Of a DNA stretch of 64,000 bases, positions 1 through 7,173 are shown piece after piece. Origin of the DNA: Marinobacter azerbaijanicus (GTDB lineage Bacteria > Pseudomonadota > Gammaproteobacteria > Pseudomonadales > Oleiphilaceae); the NCBI RefSeq assembly GCF_030250645.1, contig NZ_JASSVS010000004.1, forward strand, positions 1 to 64,000, written 5' to 3'. The notes under the pieces were generated by a model. That model made no database searches, had not been told where the DNA came from, and worked only from the letters and a program-made list of their open reading frames with translations. Within the stretch, counting starts at the first letter, position 1. The number at the start of each line of letters is the position of its first letter. Position numbers and translations under genes: made by a program.

Positions 1-6
1 AATGGC

Positions 7-74
7 TGTTCACGTTGAACCAGAATAGGTGTTCACGTTCGTCCGGAATGGGTGTTCATGATGGGCCGGAATAT
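7..74. mobile_element. Terminal repeats of a probable IS21-type element (edge only)
   Basis: Three tandem copies of a 23-bp unit start at 7, 30 and 53, each opening with TGTTCA and holding a CCGGAAT-like core (CCAGAAT, CCGGAAT, CCGGAAT). Multiple short repeats at the ends are typical of IS21-family elements, and similar CCGGAAT/GTTCACG strings are remembered from IS21-like ends. The body of the element and its istAB genes would lie left of the window. The repeats abut a gene that lacks its 5' part, as expected if the insertion cut it. Confidence 0.45.
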
Positions 75-465
75 GCACTTCCATGAAGCGGTAAAAAATG
101 TTGCTACTCAGGGGTTAGAAAACATTATAGAAACTGGCCTGGTAGAGAACCACGAAGTTTTTAAAGATAGAATAGATGAGATATCATTCGCAAGAAAACT
201 TGTTAAAGCCGCAAGTAAATCACCAGTATTGGGACAGATACCAAATGAGCAGGTAATAAGTTTTACAAACAACCATCCTGCTTTGAAAGGAAAATTCAAA
301 TACAGTTACGATGGGAGCCAAATAAATTTGGGAACGAAAAAATCCCAAGATCTATTTCTTAAACTTATAAATGACGACTTCTTGCAGTCAGAACTCACAA
401 AGCTATATTATGAAAGTGTAGCTAAAGACAGCATTGCAGAATCCGAAAAGACTCAGCAACAATAA
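52..465 (+). pseudogene. DUF4868 (KwaB-like) protein, 5'-truncated remnant
   Basis: The reading frame opens with a GTG inside the IS-like repeats, so the first residues are not native. From about residue 10 the protein resembles the C-terminal end of DUF4868 proteins, the family of KwaB in the Kiwa anti-phage system, including the stretch SPVLGQIPNEQVISF and the terminal LKLINDDFLQSELT. Full family members are about 300 residues, so roughly the last 120 remain. No kwaA-like membrane gene is visible. The fragment is AT-rich compared with the 60% GC style of the backbone. The family assignment is from memory of conserved C-terminal motifs and is moderate. Confidence 0.5.
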
Positions 466-516
466 AACGCCTAAATCAGGTGCGCCATAGGCGTCACCTG
501 GATTTACTTGTTAGGC
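462..516 (-). other. attC-like integron recombination site
   Basis: Read on the minus strand the segment starts with GCCTAAC, a perfect R'' box (RYYYAAC), and ends with GTTTTAT, an R' box that keeps only GTT. Between them TAAATCCAGGTGACGCC faces GGCGCACCTGATTTA. The arms pair except for two bases bulged on the first arm, a C and an A, which is the asymmetry that marks the L'' side of attC sites. The loop is only a few bases. The orientation makes the minus-strand gene at 527-1261 the cassette gene. No intI or attI is in the window. Confidence 0.5.
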
Positions 517-526
517 AATTATTTCA

Positions 527-1261
527 CTATGCTGACTCGTGAGCGAGCTTGGCACGTTGGATGCAGTATCTTTGAGTTCTTATTAAAATATCATGTTTTT
601 CCAAGTGTTCTTGGTCCTTGTCTTCCATTACTCCAGTTTTTTCAAGCAACGCCTTGTAATCGTTCATCTGGGACTCTTTTATCTTTAACATCATTTCAGC
701 TGGTTCCGTAGCCTCTTTAAAGTCTGGCAATTCTTCAAGTTGCGCTGCTTTGGCTGACATGAGCCTTGCTCTCAAGCAGTAAGCTAAGTACATAACCGCT
801 TCTTGATAGATCTCTCTTGGGTTGTTTACGTCTGCTTTTTTGATTTCTGGCAAAGGGACTTCTTCACCCTCTTTTGAGGGTATTGGAATATCGAATGGCA
901 TTAAAAGACTTTTTTCTATTGAAAGATTTTTTGATCTTTGCGACAGACTGTCAATTGAAAAGTCTGCCTTAGAGAGTTTATGTGCAAATTCATTTCTAAT
1001 ACTTCTGACTCCATGCAGCAATATTCTCTCTTTGTTAGAAATGAGACCTAAGCGATATGACATATTAATCTTTGAGCTAAATGTGCTCAAAGGTCCATTA
1101 CCGCTAAATATTTCTTTATTGTTCTTTTCTTTGTCAGAAACTAAGTGGCTTAACAATATTTCTCTTAGCATTTCGTCTAGGAGTGATGCTCCTACAATTA
1201 CTGCAGCTCTATCTGATGCTTCTGAGAACTCAAATTCCATTGTTTTTTGATCTTCGAACAT
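527..1261 (-). CDS. MtlR-like (mannitol repressor family) protein
   Basis: The 244-residue protein has the MtlR-family core: residues 15-35 (SDRAAVIVGASLLDEMLREI), NGPLSTFSSKINMSYRLGLI near 55-75 and RSIRNEFAH near 90. In this family the domain is alpha-helical, has no classical DNA-binding motif, and also occurs in stand-alone accessory genes. The C-terminal half (100-244) is unlike MtlR of enterics and has no recognised domain. The start is supported by GAGGAG three bases upstream. No mannitol genes are nearby, so regulation of mannitol is not implied. The gene is AT-rich and its 3' end lies 11 bases from the attC-like site, suggesting an integron cassette. Confidence 0.6.
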   Translation of the reverse strand: MFEDQKTMEFEFSEASDRAAVIVGASLLDEMLREILLSHLVSDKEKNNKEIFSGNGPLSTFSSKINMSYRLGLISNKERILLHGVRSIRNEFAHKLSKADFSIDSLSQRSKNLSIEKSLLMPFDIPIPSKEGEEVPLPEIKKADVNNPREIYQEAVMYLAYCLRARLMSAKAAQLEELPDFKEATEPAEMMLKIKESQMNDYKALLEKTGVMEDKDQEHLEKHDILIRTQRYCIQRAKLAHESA

Positions 1262-1510
1262 AAACTCCTCATTCGATTAAATACCTAATTGGGGCTTTTC
1301 AGCCCCCTGAAAACTATTGATAGATGCAACATGACGGGTTTCTGCCTTTTACATAAATCTATCCCGGGTTTTAAGCACCCCCATGTCCCCATGGTTGCCT
1401 TCCCATCTTTCTTCAATTCTTCCGAAGTAGCCAGCTCAAGACCAAAGGGGCCGCTCCCTTTTCCATGGTGTGGGATTCTGTAAGGTGTTGCCCCCTATTA
1501 CAAGAAGCCA

Positions 1511-2164
1511 TTAAAACAATTCGGGCTGTGCCTTATGCCCGTTGCCCGAGCTTCTAGCGGTAACTGTCTCAACCGGTTTACCTAGTAGCATGAAGTTGGG
1601 AATACCGAGTGGGGGCACCGTCTTCATTACACCTTCCCGATCACCTTTGAGTTTCTCTCGCAATTCCATCAGAAGCCTACCTAGCACGTTCTGCCCGACC
1701 AACAAATCGCCAGCTTCGTCTGCCAACTTGGCTCCCCAAAAGTCATCCTTGCGTGATTGCTCGACGATTGGCTGATCACAAGTTGAAAGCAGCAGTCGAC
1801 CGAATTCATCGTAGTTCTGCGCAAGCTTCACGCGCAGGCACCAACGCATGACCTTATGTCTGACCTCTTCCCAATCTGGCCTTGACTCTTTCCGATGTGG
1901 TTTGCTCTTCATCTTAGCGGTCATCGGGCTGTGCTGCCCGATGATTTCCCGCTGGACATCCGGCATGTGAGGAAAGCGGCAGGCTTGATACAAGGCCTCC
2001 GTCGTCAAGATGCGAACGCCGTTGATCTGCAAAGGGAAGCCCGACGCCATGTTGGACAGGCCACCAAAGGCCTCCCTCGTCTTATAGAAAACGACAACCT
2101 CGCTGCGGACGTATGTCCGCAGGAGGCTTTTCTCAGGTTGGTCTATGCTAGAGCGTAAGGTCAT
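1511..2164 (-). CDS. NADAR domain protein (N-ADP-ribose glycosidase family)
   Basis: With the chosen start the protein has 217 residues. The motifs FYKTREAFGGLSNM, LTTEALYQACRF, KVMRWCLRVKLAQN and VEQSRKDDFWGA are those of the NADAR family, whose studied members remove ADP-ribose from guanine in DNA and act as antitoxins to DarT1-like toxins. The ATG at 2164 has GAGGA nine bases upstream and overlaps the end of the preceding gene by 17 bases; the longer open frame back to 2263 is Arg-rich and non-homologous. No DarT toxin gene is in the window. The partner is instead the phosphoribosyltransferase-like gene just upstream. Confidence 0.75.
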   Translation of the reverse strand: MTLRSSIDQPEKSLLRTYVRSEVVVFYKTREAFGGLSNMASGFPLQINGVRILTTEALYQACRFPHMPDVQREIIGQHSPMTAKMKSKPHRKESRPDWEEVRHKVMRWCLRVKLAQNYDEFGRLLLSTCDQPIVEQSRKDDFWGAKLADEAGDLLVGQNVLGRLLMELREKLKGDREGVMKTVPPLGIPNFMLLGKPVETVTARSSGNGHKAQPELF

Positions 2165-3188
2165 CGAAGATGTTCCTCGCGGAGGAATAGCCCTCACGCT
2201 GTAGCAGCGGATACCAATGCAGGGCGCCCGAGGTCGCCTCCGGGTCTCCCCACCACATTGCAAGTGGACAATTGTTCGGGCAATTCCGGTAGGTGACGAT
2301 CATCGAGCCGAAACCCACGCCGAACGGGCTGAAGCCGAGAGGGCGCATGGACTGCTTCGGGTTCTCACTCTTCGCCCTGATCTTAGCGCCCGCAATTAGG
2401 AACTCGCTCTCCAAAACTTGACGGCCCGATTCAGAGGAAAACGGCTGGATAGCTGCTGCGCTAGCCTGTCGAGGCTCGAAGGGGAACTTCGTCGGCAGAG
2501 CCATGTAGTCTTGAACCTCAGCGACGTTTGGGACCATAGTGGGCCAAAGCACTCCTGAACTGTTCTTGAACCACTTGCGGTTCTCAATCTCGAGGGCACG
2601 CCAATAGTTGATGGCGATCTTCTTTCCAGATTGCGCGATCACACCCTTGAGCCTCTTATCGACAAAATACCAGCCTCCCGAGTGAAGAGCAGCGACGATG
2701 ACATGAACAGTAGCCGATTGAGGCGCTTCCTTGACAATCCATGGCTCAAGGTCATTCCCCACGCGATTGCCACTAAACATCGCGTCATCAAGGTAGATGA
2801 AGTCGCCGCCATCTTCTCCGCAGTCATCCAGGTCGAGACCGCATTCGTCTTCAAGGCACTTCGAGAAGAGCTTGAGCATCTCCTTCTGGCTCTGCCCGTT
2901 CTGCTGGATGCTCAAGAAGTTCGCGGACGACCAGTACAAGGCGGGGTTGGCACCAGCCAGCTTCGCGTTGGTCACGAGGGCGCGGAGGAAATCCTCCACG
3001 TTTCTTCGTGAGAAGAAGGTCTGCTTGATGACGTGCTCAAACTCGCGCAGGAATGGCAGCTGCTGGGAGGGCGTGAACTGATGAAGCCAACGGTCGACAT
3101 GCTCCGGCGTCGGTTCGAGAAAGTCATCTTTCCTATAGGTCCTGATCTCTTTCGCGACGGAAACGAGCAGATCGTCACGTTCGCTCAT
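2148..3188 (-). CDS. Phosphoribosyltransferase-like (PRTase-CE type) conflict protein
   Basis: The 346-residue protein carries a helical N-terminal region (1-110), then a type I phosphoribosyltransferase-like segment with FIYLDDAMFSGNRVGNDL at about 126-143, resembling the PRPP-binding loop (acidic pair followed by a small-residue loop). The C-terminal 90 residues contain YRNCPNNCPLAMWWG, a Cys-rich tail usual in these proteins. Such domains (PRTase-CE) have been predicted to belong to bacterial conflict systems and to act on nucleotides or NAD-derived ribose. AGGAGA precedes the ATG. The gene is the first of a two-gene operon with NADAR. The biochemical role is inferred only. Confidence 0.6.
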   Translation of the reverse strand: MSERDDLLVSVAKEIRTYRKDDFLEPTPEHVDRWLHQFTPSQQLPFLREFEHVIKQTFFSRRNVEDFLRALVTNAKLAGANPALYWSSANFLSIQQNGQSQKEMLKLFSKCLEDECGLDLDDCGEDGGDFIYLDDAMFSGNRVGNDLEPWIVKEAPQSATVHVIVAALHSGGWYFVDKRLKGVIAQSGKKIAINYWRALEIENRKWFKNSSGVLWPTMVPNVAEVQDYMALPTKFPFEPRQASAAAIQPFSSESGRQVLESEFLIAGAKIRAKSENPKQSMRPLGFSPFGVGFGSMIVTYRNCPNNCPLAMWWGDPEATSGALHWYPLLQREGYSSARNIFDDLTL

Positions 3189-3232
3189 CTATTAGTCTCC
3201 TGCCAATTGACGAATCTCAAAGTGTCGCTGTA

Positions 3233-3241
3233 TTTATACCA
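3233..3241 (-). promoter_or_regulatory. Extended -10 promoter for the PRTase-NADAR operon
   Basis: On the minus strand TGGTATAAA lies about 45 bases upstream of the ATG at 3188. The TGn extension in front of TATAAA can compensate for the lack of a good -35 box. Confidence 0.35.
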
Positions 3242-3295
3242 GACGTCCGCACTATAATAGACTCCACGCCTGCACGTAACTAGCATACGCCCTAG

Positions 3296-3325
3296 CAGTT
3301 ACAGTTGCAGTTCCAGTTGCAGTTG
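3296..3325. repeat. Short tandem hexamer repeat, CAGTTN x5
   Basis: Five consecutive hexamers read CAGTTA, CAGTTG, CAGTTC, CAGTTG, CAGTTG in the gap between two minus-strand genes. No function is apparent. Confidence 0.6.
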
Positions 3326-3377
3326 CGGAGATACAGAGCGCAGTGGAGTACCTTGCCGACAACCTACTTTTATCAAA

Positions 3378-4280
3378 TCATCCTTTGGAATCAAAGAATC
3401 CACCTTGGATAGCTCTCATTCCTGGAATGACTTCATAAACCTCAAGTACATCGTACCAGACATGAACTATTTCCCCCTCGTAACCAAAAGCAATATCTTC
3501 TTTAAGCTCAGCTCGAATAGAGTCTCCAGGGTTTACAGAAATATTTCCGCTCTGGAAATCGACCAGCCATGGTATATCTGAAATCTTCGCCTCAATGGCA
3601 TGGCCATTGTATCGAAAAGCCCACTTTGACTTACCCAAATAATCGGGCTTTTTGACTTTCAAAATCCTTGGGCCTTGGGTCGTATGTACCTCTTTCGTCA
3701 GCCAATCAGAAATAACTTGTGACGAGATGGCTAACTGACCGTTGAAACGAGCGTCACCAACAACTGAGCGATATTCAATAGAATCAAATTCTTCGAGAGG
3801 GCTCATTGCGTTCTGAATGCGTTTTATATGATTCAAAAGATCTTTTCGGTTGATTGAACTGTATGCAGGTATTCTTTTAACATTCGTGGATTCCGCAGCC
3901 TCTTCGATCTGACTCTCCAGCTCCTTAATATCATCCATATCGTCGATAGCTTCCTTAGCTTCGCACCACTTCACGATTAGGTATTTTGTTTTAAGAAGAA
4001 AATGCCCAAGGATCTTCTTTAGCTCGAAGTCTTTAAGCGCATCGTCAGGTATTTCCCTCAGAATTTCACCGAGTTTTGCGCGTAGCGATCCCGTGTAAAT
4101 GTTCTCAAGGATTATTTGGGGCTCATAATATGGACTAATTAATTTTCCAAGATCGCGATCTAAATTATTAAGCGCATCAATCATTCCACCCATTGCATGA
4201 AAGACTCGTGAGGGATCACCTTCAGATTTTCGAAAATCTAGGTAAAGCTCATAGTCGTAGTCGCTTGCCGATGAAGTCAC
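3378..4280 (-). CDS. Hypothetical protein of an accessory region
   Basis: The gene encodes 300 residues that I do not recognise. The first 45 residues contain YDYELYLDFRKSEGDPSRVF. Residues about 45-160 are helix-rich and charged, and the last 90 residues (from about 205) look beta-rich, with WAFRYNGHAIEAKISDIPWL and a repeated hydrophobic alternation that suggests a small barrel. There is no signal peptide or membrane segment. The start is a GTG with GAGGGA seven bases upstream. The gene is AT-rich next to the 60% GC style of the backbone and sits alone between the NADAR operon and the urt terminator, so it is probably acquired. A defence role is possible but not shown. Confidence 0.6.
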   Translation of the reverse strand: MTSSASDYDYELYLDFRKSEGDPSRVFHAMGGMIDALNNLDRDLGKLISPYYEPQIILENIYTGSLRAKLGEILREIPDDALKDFELKKILGHFLLKTKYLIVKWCEAKEAIDDMDDIKELESQIEEAAESTNVKRIPAYSSINRKDLLNHIKRIQNAMSPLEEFDSIEYRSVVGDARFNGQLAISSQVISDWLTKEVHTTQGPRILKVKKPDYLGKSKWAFRYNGHAIEAKISDIPWLVDFQSGNISVNPGDSIRAELKEDIAFGYEGEIVHVWYDVLEVYEVIPGMRAIQGGFFDSKG

Positions 4281-4436
4281 CTCACAGTCCCTCTATATGA
4301 ATGACCTTTCGATTTCACACTGATAGGCCTGAATAACGCTAATTGATTCATCGGCCGTCATCCCTAACTATCAGTGTGTGCGTAGCATATGGCTACCTAC
4401 ATTAGCCCATCTTGGCGCCGTTTTCCTGCTGAGGTT

Positions 4437-4480
4437 AAAAAACAAAAACTCCGCACCAAGGATCGCTCGGCACGGAGTTC
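4437..4480 (-). terminator. Rho-independent terminator of the urt operon
   Basis: On the minus strand the stem GAACTCCG/CGGAGTT is followed by TTTTGTTTTTT. It lies about 50 bases after the urtE stop codon. Confidence 0.8.
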
Positions 4481-4507
4481 TGATAGGTAGGGCTTTAAGG
4501 CCTATCA
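4481..4507. repeat. Small inverted repeat downstream of urtE
   Basis: TGATAGG at 4481 faces CCTATCA at 4501, forming a second hairpin directly before the terminator of the urt operon. Confidence 0.5.
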
Positions 4508-4529
4508 GGGCATGGGGGCAACTAAGCGG

Positions 4530-5228
4530 CTAAACGGTCAGGTGCTTCTTAATGAGTTCGTCGGTCAGCCCTGCAATCTCGTCTTCCGCCACCCTCCGCC
4601 CCCGATCCAAAATCGCAAACCGATCCGCATACTTCCGCGCAAACGGCAACTTCTGCTCAACCAGCAACACCGTCAGCCCGTCTTCTTCGATTAGACGGCG
4701 AATAACCTCCCCAATCTGCGCCACAATATTCGGCTGAATCCCCTCCCCTGGCTCATCCAGTATCAGCAGCCTGGGCTCAATCACCAGCGCCCGGCCAATG
4801 GCAAGTTGCTGTTGCTGCCCACCAGAGAGGTCACCGCCTCTGCGGTGCCGCATTTCCTTCAGCACCGGGAAAAGCTCATACACCCGCTCGGGGATTTTCT
4901 TGCTGCCATCGGCCCGCACGGCCAGGCCGGTGCGCAGGTTTTCTTCCACGGTCAGCAGCGGGAAGATTTGCCGTCCCTGGGGCACGTAGCCGATGCCAAG
5001 GCGTGAGCGGTCTTCGATTTTCTTCTTGGTCAGTTCCACATCCTGTGCGAATTCGATGCTCCCGCTTTTGGTGGTTTCCTCGCCCATAATGCATTTCATC
5101 AGGGTGGTTTTGCCCACGCCGTTGCGGCCCATTACGCAGGTGCACTGGCCCTGAGGTACGTCCAGGTCCAGGTCCCAGAGGGTGTGGCTTTCGCCGTAGT
5201 ATTGGTTGAGCTTCTGGATCTTCAGCAT
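4530..5228 (-). CDS. urtE: Urea ABC transporter, ATP-binding protein UrtE
   Basis: The 232-residue protein is one of two cytoplasmic ATPases of the urea importer. It shows Walker A GRNGVGKTT (34-42), the signature LSGGQQQQLAIGRAL (about 135) and Walker B LLILDEPGEGIQ, with the EGIQP stretch seen in UrtE and LivF. The start codon overlaps the stop of urtD by one base (TAATG), which fixes it; a longer open frame upstream is a shadow of urtD. It is the last gene of urtABCDE and is followed by a strong terminator. Confidence 0.95.
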   Translation of the reverse strand: MLKIQKLNQYYGESHTLWDLDLDVPQGQCTCVMGRNGVGKTTLMKCIMGEETTKSGSIEFAQDVELTKKKIEDRSRLGIGYVPQGRQIFPLLTVEENLRTGLAVRADGSKKIPERVYELFPVLKEMRHRRGGDLSGGQQQQLAIGRALVIEPRLLILDEPGEGIQPNIVAQIGEVIRRLIEEDGLTVLLVEQKLPFARKYADRFAILDRGRRVAEDEIAGLTDELIKKHLTV

Positions 5229-6052
5229 TACGCCTCCTCCCCCAGGTATACTTTGATCACTTCCGGGTCGTTGGAGACCTGGTCCATGGTGCCTTCGGCC
5301 AGCACGCTGCCCTGGTGCAGCACGGTCACGTGGCGGGCGATGGAGCGCACGAAGCCCATGTCGTGCTCCACCACCACAACGGACTGTTTGCCCGCCAGGC
5401 TGGTGAGCAGTTCGGCGGTGCGCTCCATTTCCTGTTCGGTCATGCCGGCTACCGGCTCGTCCACCAGCAGCAGCCGTGGTTTCTGCATCAGCAGCATGCC
5501 GATTTCCAGCCACTGTTTCTGGCCGTGGGAGAGGATGCCGGCGAGTCTGTCCCGCAGTTGTTGCAAACCGATGGTTTCCAGCACTTCGTTGATGCGGTCC
5601 CGGTATTCCGGTTTCATGATGGCGGTCAGGGTGGGCAGGATGCGTTTGTCGGCGGCCATGGCCAGTTCCAGGTTTTCGAACACGGTGAGGGCTTCGAATA
5701 CCGTGGGTTTCTGGAACTTGCGGCCGATGCCCAGGCTGGCGATGTCCGGCTCGCTCTTGGTGAGCAGGTTGTGGCGGCTGCCGAACCATACGGAGCCGGT
5801 ATCAGGGCGGGTTTTGCCGGTGATGATGTCCATCATGGTGGTTTTGCCCGCGCCGTTGGGGCCGATGATGCAGCGCAGTTCGCCGTCGTCCACGGTTAGG
5901 TTGAGGTTGTTGATGGCCTTGAAGCCGTCAAAGCTCACGTTCACGCCTTCCATGTACAGGATCGGGCCGTGGCGCACGTCGACTGGCGAGGCCACGGGTG
6001 CGAGGAAGTCGAACACGCGGTCGCGATGGGTGAGTTGCTCCAGCATGCTCAT
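5228..6052 (-). CDS. urtD: Urea ABC transporter, ATP-binding protein UrtD
   Basis: The 274-residue protein is the second ATPase of the urea importer. It has Walker A GPNGAGKTT (64-72), a signature of the form ILSHGQKQWLEIG that replaces the usual LSGGQ, and Walker B LLLVDEPVAGM. The HGQKQ signature is typical of UrtD. The start ATG overlaps the urtC stop by four bases (ATGA). Together with UrtE it powers uptake through UrtB and UrtC. Confidence 0.95.
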   Translation of the reverse strand: MSMLEQLTHRDRVFDFLAPVASPVDVRHGPILYMEGVNVSFDGFKAINNLNLTVDDGELRCIIGPNGAGKTTMMDIITGKTRPDTGSVWFGSRHNLLTKSEPDIASLGIGRKFQKPTVFEALTVFENLELAMAADKRILPTLTAIMKPEYRDRINEVLETIGLQQLRDRLAGILSHGQKQWLEIGMLLMQKPRLLLVDEPVAGMTEQEMERTAELLTSLAGKQSVVVVEHDMGFVRSIARHVTVLHQGSVLAEGTMDQVSNDPEVIKVYLGEEA

Positions 6053-7170
6053 GCGGTGGCCTCCTGTGTCTGGGGTTGCTTCTGGCGTTTTTTCAGCAGG
6101 CCGGCGATGCCCTTGGGCAGGAACACGGTCACCAGCACGAACAAGCCACCGAGCATGAACAGCCAGGCGTCCGGCATTACGCCGGTGAACACGGTTTTGG
6201 CGTAGTTCACCAGGATGGCGCCGATCACTGCGCCGTAGAGGGTTGCGCGGCCACCGAGGGCCACCCACACCACGATTTCGATGGAGAACAGCGGCGAGAA
6301 TTCGCTGGGGTTGATGATGCCCACCTGCGGCACGTACAGCGCCCCGGCCACACCCGCCAGCATGGCGGACACCACGAACACGAACAGCTGCACCCGTTCC
6401 ACCCGGTAACCGAGGAAGCGGGTGCGGGCTTCGGCGTCGCGGCAGGCGATACTCACCCGGCCAAGCTTGCTGGCCACGATGGCACGGCAGATCACGTAGC
6501 CGATGGCCAGCGCGATGCCGGTAGCAATGAAAAGCCCAAGCCGTGTGGCGTCGGTGCGCAGGTTGAAGCCGAGGATGTCGCGGAAGTCGGTCAGGCCGTT
6601 ATTGCCGCCAAAGCCCATTTCGTTGCGGAAGAAGGCCAGCATCAGGGCAAAGGTCAGTGCCTGGGTGATGATGGAGAGGTACACCCCGGTCACCCGCGAG
6701 CGGAAGGCCAGAAAGCCGAACACCAGCGCCAGAATGCCCGGTGCCAGCAGCACCATGATGAAGGCAAACCAGGCCATGTCGAAGCCCAGCCAGTACCAGG
6801 GCAGTTCGCCCCAGTTCAGGAACACCATGAAGTCCGGCAGTATCGGATCGCCGTAGGTACCGCGGTCGCCGATCTGGCGCATCAGGTACATGCCCATGGC
6901 GTAGCCGCCGAGGGCAAAGAAGGCGCCGTGGCCCAGGCTGAGGATACCGAGGTAACCCCACACCAGGTCCACCGCGACCGCCAGCAGCGCGTAACAAAGG
7001 TACTTGCCCAGCAGGGTGACGGTGTAGGCGCTGACATGCAGGGCGCTGTCCTGGGGCATGAACAGGTGGAGGAAGGTGACCACCACCAGGGCCGCGAACA
7101 GTACGCCCAGGAATATCTGTGTGGAACGCTCCTGAAAAGGCCGGAGCAGCCAGTTCTGTGATACCGCCAT
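6049..7170 (-). CDS. urtC: Urea ABC transporter, permease UrtC
   Basis: The 373-residue membrane protein belongs to the branched-chain amino acid permease family (LivM-like). It begins with a short cytoplasmic stretch and a first membrane helix (TQIFLGVLFAALVVVTFLHL). It has about ten hydrophobic segments and the family motifs LGYLGILSLGHGAFFALGG-like (YLGILSLGHGAFFALGG) and GGRATLYGAVIGA near the C-terminus. Only three bases separate it from the urtB stop. It forms the membrane channel with UrtB. Confidence 0.95.
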   Translation of the reverse strand: MAVSQNWLLRPFQERSTQIFLGVLFAALVVVTFLHLFMPQDSALHVSAYTVTLLGKYLCYALLAVAVDLVWGYLGILSLGHGAFFALGGYAMGMYLMRQIGDRGTYGDPILPDFMVFLNWGELPWYWLGFDMAWFAFIMVLLAPGILALVFGFLAFRSRVTGVYLSIITQALTFALMLAFFRNEMGFGGNNGLTDFRDILGFNLRTDATRLGLFIATGIALAIGYVICRAIVASKLGRVSIACRDAEARTRFLGYRVERVQLFVFVVSAMLAGVAGALYVPQVGIINPSEFSPLFSIEIVVWVALGGRATLYGAVIGAILVNYAKTVFTGVMPDAWLFMLGGLFVLVTVFLPKGIAGLLKKRQKQPQTQEATA

Positions 7171-7173
7171 AAC

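Noticed and set aside
527..1261. Mannitol operon repressor function
   Set aside because: No mannitol transport or dehydrogenase genes are near, and only the family core is shared, so the name MtlR is used for the domain only.
1..1300. Intact Kiwa defence system
   Set aside because: Only a C-terminal piece of a DUF4868 protein is present, and no KwaA-like membrane gene is visible.
1262..1510. Second attC site upstream of the MtlR-like gene
   Set aside because: A GGGGCT/AGCCCC hairpin and an ATTAGGT string occur near 1288-1306, but no paired R and L boxes could be built.
6076..7161. Plus-strand open frame opposite urtC
   Set aside because: It is His/Gln/Glu-rich with no domain, and it is fully antisense to urtC.
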